The translations under genes were made by a program, and so were the position numbers. The notes under the pieces were generated by a model. It ran no database searches. It was not told the DNA's origin and worked only from the letters and a program-made list of their open reading frames with translations. This document shows positions 60,501 to 64,000 of a DNA stretch of 64,000 nt, piece after piece (position 1 is the first letter of the stretch; the number at the start of each line of letters is the position of its first letter). The stretch lies in the NCBI GenBank assembly GCA_945881865.1, contig CAMCVK010000005.1, forward strand, positions 119,564 through 183,563. Direction: 5' to 3'. The stretch is from Fimbriimonas ginsengisoli Gsoil 348 (GTDB lineage: Bacteria > Armatimonadota > Fimbriimonadia > Fimbriimonadales > Fimbriimonadaceae).

Positions 60501-63500
60501 AAGAACAACTACATGGTTCTCAAAGAGCACGACGCTTCGGAAAGCGGCGGTCAAATCGGTATCGTTACTCTTGGCAATCGCTTTTGCCCTTAGATGTCCT
60601 AACTCTCTCGCGGCCCATTCGACTCGTGCCAGGGCCTCTTCGTCCTCTTTATCTACACCATGAGTTGGTCCTTCCTCGAGCCCATAACGATCCTGCAAAT
60701 AACTTAGTGTGGCCGTAAAAGTTACATCTGTAAATCCCAGGCTCCGGCGACGCTGCAAAAGATCTACTCGCGCATGGCGAATATTGGCGATAACCTTGGC
60801 CGCCTCGTCATGCCTCTCCACACTGTTGAGGTGTTGAGCATAGGCTAGCTTAAATTCTTGGTCAACAACTGTTGACATCAGAGTTTCAAGCTCGTCTTCT
60901 GTAATATTTCCATTGCTGGAGCCTATACACATCAAGAGCGCTGCGCTCACCCTCCGTGCATCCCCAAGGGCTTTGATTTCGGAGAGGAGCTTGTCTAAGT
61001 TTTCAAACTCAGCGCCCGCCTCAAGGAGTGTCAAGAGCGCCCCGTAAAGCAGTCCAGACTTTACGCCGGCCTCGTTGACCTCCTCTTCCAATTCCCGAAC
61101 CTTGAACCTCAGCCCCTGTATTTGCGCAATGATCTCTTCAAGCGGCTCGAACAAAGGTGCCGCCTCGCTCCACTCACGCAGAATCCCGTAGTAGTCGTGA
61201 TGCTGCCGAGTGTCAATTTCCTCGCCTTGGTAGACAAACGCAATCGGCTTTGACTGGAGGTAGAGCACCTTCGCTTGTCGCTTAAGCTCATCCGAACCTT
61301 TGGACGAGCCGTAGAACCAAAGGTCCTTGCAAAACTCAAGTGCGGTCTCGTCGCTAACTAGAATTCGACCTGCTGCCCGCACTTGCATGATCGCCAAGTC
61401 GGGGCGATCCAGCTTTAGGAACCGCTTGGCTAGAACACCAGGCTCTGTTCGAGAGCTTCGCTGATCAATCTCGAATTCAACCATGGCAAGCCTAAGAACC
61501 TCGCCGAGTGAGCCAAGTTTCCAGGCAGATTCGAGTCCGGCTAGGATTAAAGGTCGAATGAGAGCATATGGCAGAAACGAAGATGAACCCCTACGAAGCC
61601 AGTCCGAAGTAAGCACGGCCAAGAGTTCTTCATCTCTATTGGCCATCTTGAGGTGAAGAATCCTTGCCCTTCCAAGTGGCTCTGCGCAAGTCGGCTCGCC
61701 ACATCGATCTGCAAGACGGGAGTGGAAGGCTCTTTCCTCGGCGATGCAATCTGTGGCGGGAAGTCTGGATCGTGTCGCAACCTTGAGAAATGATATTAGG
61801 CCGTTATGTATAAACTGGATATTGCCGTCGACATCCTTCACGAAAGGAGCCAGTGCACTAGTGTAGAGGTTTTCAATGTCGGCCTTTTCTGGCCACGACC
61901 TGATCCATAAAGAGGGAATCGTTGGTGCTGCCCGACAGAGAAGTCCGAGTAGCTCTCGATTAGTGGCATTTGACAGCACTGTCGCAAGTCGCCCCGCATA
62001 ATATTTGTCAACATCGCCAGCATAGGCCCCAAGTTGGTCTATGGCTTCAGCGACCGTGACCTGCTCATTATTTCGATAGCCGTTCAAAATGTAGGTGAGG
62101 ATCAGAGGATTTCCCTGAGATGATTGATAAAGTTCCTCGCGCTCTTCGATTGAAATCGGCCTTTCAAACTGGTTTGTGATGGCAAAGACATCTCCCCGCG
62201 CCAATCCTTGGACCGAAACACGGCGGCCGTTCGTAGCATTGACGGAGTAGGCAACGTTCGGCGGGACTGTTCCGGCCTCAAGTCCTTGCGGCTGCGATCC
62301 AAGGACGATGATAAAACCCTCGGGAATTTCAGCGGGATCAGGTAGCTCGTTGAGAACAGATGCTTGAAGTCCCACTTCACGGGCAACATGGTCAATTCCG
62401 TCAATCAGGAGAACTGTCCTCCGGCCCTGACTGACATACTGCTCGTTGGCTTTCGCCATTTGCTCTCGAAGCGCTTCCCGCCCCTCGGAGATGTCTGCAA
62501 TGCCCAGGCTATACCGCTGTGCAAAGAGCTTTTCCAGGCGCCCTACAACATCCTGAAAAAAAGTTAGAGCTTCGCTGCGATTACGAGTCGTTCCCGGATC
62601 GTCCGGTAGGAACGCGTAGTACGGAATGAAGAACGGATAATCTGGCCCTCCGAGTATGTCCTGAACTAACGTCGACTTTCCAGCTCCCGCTGGCCCGACG
62701 ACAGCTAAGTATCCACCCGGAGAGGCATCGATAAGTTTCTGGAGATCTGCAGCAGCGTCGCTATTCTGCGCATATGGGATCACTGGCGTCGGAAATCGTT
62801 GTATTAGTCCGGTGCGGTAGCCCCTGAAGTCGATTGCCTGCAAGAGGTACTCGCGATCGACCCATTCTTGATTCGGCTGATTCGTGACCCACGTCGCAAT
62901 GGCCTTGTGGAGCGAGTCGAACTGTTTGACATAGTGATGCCAATCACGTGTGTCTGGTCCGACGATTGATGGTTCTGGATGACCAAGCGAGAATCTGCAA
63001 TCTTTCACGAAGGCTTGAAAATTTGCATCATCTAGCTCGGTACACTTCTGAACCCTAGCCCAGGCCTCGCGGAGAGAGGCACCATCGCTAACGGTTGGGC
63101 CGTTTTTCCAGTGATCGCTTAAGAATGTGGCAACGCTGTGGGACGAAATGACTTGACGATGATGCGTCTGCGTCGATGGCGGTCGATTCGATTGCAAACG
63201 CACGACAATACAGCGATCAGGCCATCGTGCCTTCAAGGACTGATAGCCATCAGAGAGTTCCTTGACGAGACCGTTCGTGCCAATGAGTTCGCCCCAATTC
63301 ATATGGGCGGCATTAGAGCTGAACTTGATCGAGTTTCCTTCGACCTGATTTCCCCAAACAAGCACAAAGTCGTCGACTCGACCGGCATAGATATCGGCCA
63401 GTCGCACACCTTCAAAGACCCTATCCCGAGACCGCAGATCATCCTTGAGGATCTTTAGGATTCTCTCAGTCGCGACCTTGTCCTGGTATCCGTATCCCCC

Positions 63501-63566
63501 ACGTGCCCAACGTTCGCCCATAGCGGGCGCATCCGTGGTGCTCGGTTGCGACACTTGGTCACTCAT
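57519..63566 (-). CDS. Giant STAND NTPase with nuclease-like N-terminus (Avs-like anti-phage protein)
   Basis: 2015 residues from the ATG at 63566 (a TTG two codons earlier is possible). The N-terminal 200 residues resemble the Cap4/DUF4297 PD-(D/E)xK nuclease: ARGGYGYQDKVATERIL, then GRVDDFVLVWGN and GNSIKFSS, supplying Asp and Lys of the catalytic core. A STAND NTPase follows with GPAGAGKST at 291-299 and RTVLLIDGIDHV near 383-394. From about 650 on the protein is helical repeat, TPR-like, the usual ligand-sensing part. It is as large as Avs proteins, which recognise phage proteins and then activate the nuclease. GC is lower than in the core genome, fitting the mobile element. Confidence 0.8.
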   Translation of the reverse strand: MSDQVSQPSTTDAPAMGERWARGGYGYQDKVATERILKILKDDLRSRDRVFEGVRLADIYAGRVDDFVLVWGNQVEGNSIKFSSNAAHMNWGELIGTNGLVKELSDGYQSLKARWPDRCIVVRLQSNRPPSTQTHHRQVISSHSVATFLSDHWKNGPTVSDGASLREAWARVQKCTELDDANFQAFVKDCRFSLGHPEPSIVGPDTRDWHHYVKQFDSLHKAIATWVTNQPNQEWVDREYLLQAIDFRGYRTGLIQRFPTPVIPYAQNSDAAADLQKLIDASPGGYLAVVGPAGAGKSTLVQDILGGPDYPFFIPYYAFLPDDPGTTRNRSEALTFFQDVVGRLEKLFAQRYSLGIADISEGREALREQMAKANEQYVSQGRRTVLLIDGIDHVAREVGLQASVLNELPDPAEIPEGFIIVLGSQPQGLEAGTVPPNVAYSVNATNGRRVSVQGLARGDVFAITNQFERPISIEEREELYQSSQGNPLILTYILNGYRNNEQVTVAEAIDQLGAYAGDVDKYYAGRLATVLSNATNRELLGLLCRAAPTIPSLWIRSWPEKADIENLYTSALAPFVKDVDGNIQFIHNGLISFLKVATRSRLPATDCIAEERAFHSRLADRCGEPTCAEPLGRARILHLKMANRDEELLAVLTSDWLRRGSSSFLPYALIRPLILAGLESAWKLGSLGEVLRLAMVEFEIDQRSSRTEPGVLAKRFLKLDRPDLAIMQVRAAGRILVSDETALEFCKDLWFYGSSKGSDELKRQAKVLYLQSKPIAFVYQGEEIDTRQHHDYYGILREWSEAAPLFEPLEEIIAQIQGLRFKVRELEEEVNEAGVKSGLLYGALLTLLEAGAEFENLDKLLSEIKALGDARRVSAALLMCIGSSNGNITEDELETLMSTVVDQEFKLAYAQHLNSVERHDEAAKVIANIRHARVDLLQRRRSLGFTDVTFTATLSYLQDRYGLEEGPTHGVDKEDEEALARVEWAARELGHLRAKAIAKSNDTDLTAAFRSVVLFENHVVVLSKFDPRKGYIVNQSMMPLLKELVSVANDFGYDGLNALRDVAFDLAKQSNPLILYPNHRRYLAKALFMEGVLTQDEALRLGLSNTADAHGEDPAERQEACFAIAEFLYIIGSKSQSRDWIQQASGAAAGAGSHKDYHMTYVADWLAASVSSLSAPDELTIVEKFARSLEVAGGAGQADAAKDLLALVMRFKPGAARCLATEFLDRSIINLSSTIEGLVLAAANAGASAQIISSIYEELGCMVDPGSTATSAVAILRSVEPAERAATATQLMASVRTNSLPSRRLGIARALNDALLDDGILETVDTGGLESGRDDSSVQTSLYRLASGETRTQNQMAQLLSQSMEPDDWNPNPGDNVYFEWWQTIRKASISSKEHLDAIIATLTVPDYRKVEFLAWKSRTLLEIGDRNDALKHAEEAVSQARDASWFQRHDGALKVTAFSALKAINNDEAVSRAREEFGLDLVHGRLNTYHLLANIHAILEFLELKWPTEAAIACLQDYLDQVIAANEPAEIFASLEGGNSTDSVDQALAEFLVFLLAFPVVDIGVAARRALAKYVSRTAKADIVWRAAENVADQVQFEHILIALHAAAEVEPGSVRSVQLQVLKCNSHESIAVRSVAKRVCTVLGWKWTEVKNQAADPQILLPQAALTDVLYEQARILVAGGPTVAANLYNGVFAGLPDGDSEGARSELQQLYERIERDYHWADDLRFRRWMKLALARQWLRQRVIIGREAAMRLLGRRALTGRSLSGAEEAYDYLYPVYDPVLELSSPIQRPAEMTALAWELSDNQEKKWLNGEGGSSWEDYPTNIGSETIIAERSWFVRPDWGRPREERYRGLTGVPIESSCDRLTIASGRELVYSSYLQGNAQDPEQLTVWNEESQLIGPQYRWAAFCAGRARELGWKPSATEPFRWDNADGELMVRSIYWKDGWICLEPPRFESLGEGWIVVATHAALKQILRAFPDAQFQLWVERHSHGEAPYQQKWHLQKKFSEVKQG

Positions 63567-63637
63567 GGTCAATTTGCTTCTTCTGACGATGCCCGCCGCC
63601 GGGAGAAAACCGGGTGGTTGATGACATCCCTTTCATA

Positions 63638-64000
63638 CTAGTACTGCCAATCCTCATGCCGCACAGGAAGTCGATTCAATTCCTCCCTATAGAACTTCCA
63701 CTTTGGCATGAACTCGTGCATTAGCCGGACGAACCGGTCATTATGGCTCCTCTCTATCAAATGGACCATCTCGTGCACCACGATGTACTCAAGGCACTCG
63801 ACAGGCTTCTTCGCAAGCTCAGTGTTCAGCCGGATGTTGCCCTTCGCCTGGCTGCAGCTGCCCCATTTCGTTTTCATGCGCTGGACGTAGTAGTTGGAAA
63901 CTTCGACGCTGAGTTTGGGCTCCCACTTTGCAATCAGCTTCGGAACGGCAAGTTTTAGCTGCTGACGAAGCCAAGTCTCAACTAGCTCCGCTCGCTTCTC
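63638..64000 (-). CDS. YgjP/DUF45-type metallopeptidase, N-terminus outside window
   Basis: The visible 120 residues include QRMKTKWGSC, the conserved Trp-Gly-Ser-Cys of the family, and VVHEMVHLIERSH with the zinc HExxH. The frame stays open to the right edge, so the true start is beyond 64000. YgjP-like peptidases (M48/SprT-like clan) commonly accompany type I restriction-modification operons, so such a system may lie just outside. Confidence 0.88.
   Translation of the reverse strand, partial: EKRAELVETWLRQQLKLAVPKLIAKWEPKLSVEVSNYYVQRMKTKWGSCSQAKGNIRLNTELAKKPVECLEYIVVHEMVHLIERSHNDRFVRLMHEFMPKWKFYREELNRLPVRHEDWQY

Overview
The window reads like the chromosome of an Armatimonadota (Fimbriimonadia-like) bacterium. 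The evidence is moderate-to-high GC, several separate type II/IV pilin-like genes with prepilin leaders and DUF1559-like bodies, PEP-CTERM proteins, many secreted glycoside hydrolases, DUF1800, and gene starts that are often GTG/TTG or lack a Shine-Dalgarno. This placement is inference from gene content; no 16S rRNA is present.

Layout. 0-3.5 kb: an edge-truncated prepilin-like protein and a large secreted clan GH-A-like hydrolase. 3.6-12.8 kb: clpC, an MlaD/MCE protein, rplI, a tandem FKBP, rpsT, an unrecognised 606-residue protein and a peptidoglycan amidase. 12.9-17.7 kb: a pilin-like gene, then a minus-strand cluster of an ABC exporter with N-terminal zinc ribbon, a 15-codon micro-ORF, a GNAT and a DUF1854 protein. 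17.7-22.3 kb: hotdog thioesterase, GH16, tpiA, OsmC, SnoaL-like and archaeal-type proS. 22.6-28.7 kb: MNT/HEPN pair, Hpt protein, CorA, secreted esterase, DUF1800 and a secretin-like fragment. 28.7-46 kb: uvrB, an outer-membrane CBM9/barrel protein, a half-length methionine synthase, a GHL10-type hydrolase, M28 peptidase, GH74 xyloglucanase, two tandem PEP-CTERM proteins, an Fe-S flavin oxidoreductase, a CXXCXGXG membrane protein and another secreted hydrolase. 46-53.3 kb: hairpin-rich repeats, tRNA-Pro(CGG), a zinc-ribbon protein coupled to a pilin-like gene, an amidinotransferase-fold enzyme, a translin and a Ser/Thr kinase-WD40 pair.

From about 53.3 kb the window becomes accessory. A class I aminotransferase survives only as its C-terminal end. 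It is followed by a TIR protein, a membrane-protein/TIR-like operon that resembles a two-gene anti-phage module, and a GNAT. At 56172-56216 lies a tRNA-Lys(CTT) 3' half, the likely attachment-site scar of an integrative element that extends past the right edge. The element carries a tyrosine integrase with iterated repeats in front of it, a roughly 2015-residue STAND NTPase with a nuclease-like N-terminus (Avs-like defence protein), and the C-terminal part of a YgjP-type metallopeptidase.

The most interesting candidates are the Avs-like STAND protein, the membrane-TIR pair, the ABC/micro-ORF/GNAT/DUF1854 cluster, a GTTAACGCG motif shared upstream of three genes, and the hairpin-rich repeats beside tRNA-Pro. 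All family calls were made by reading motifs, not by database search.
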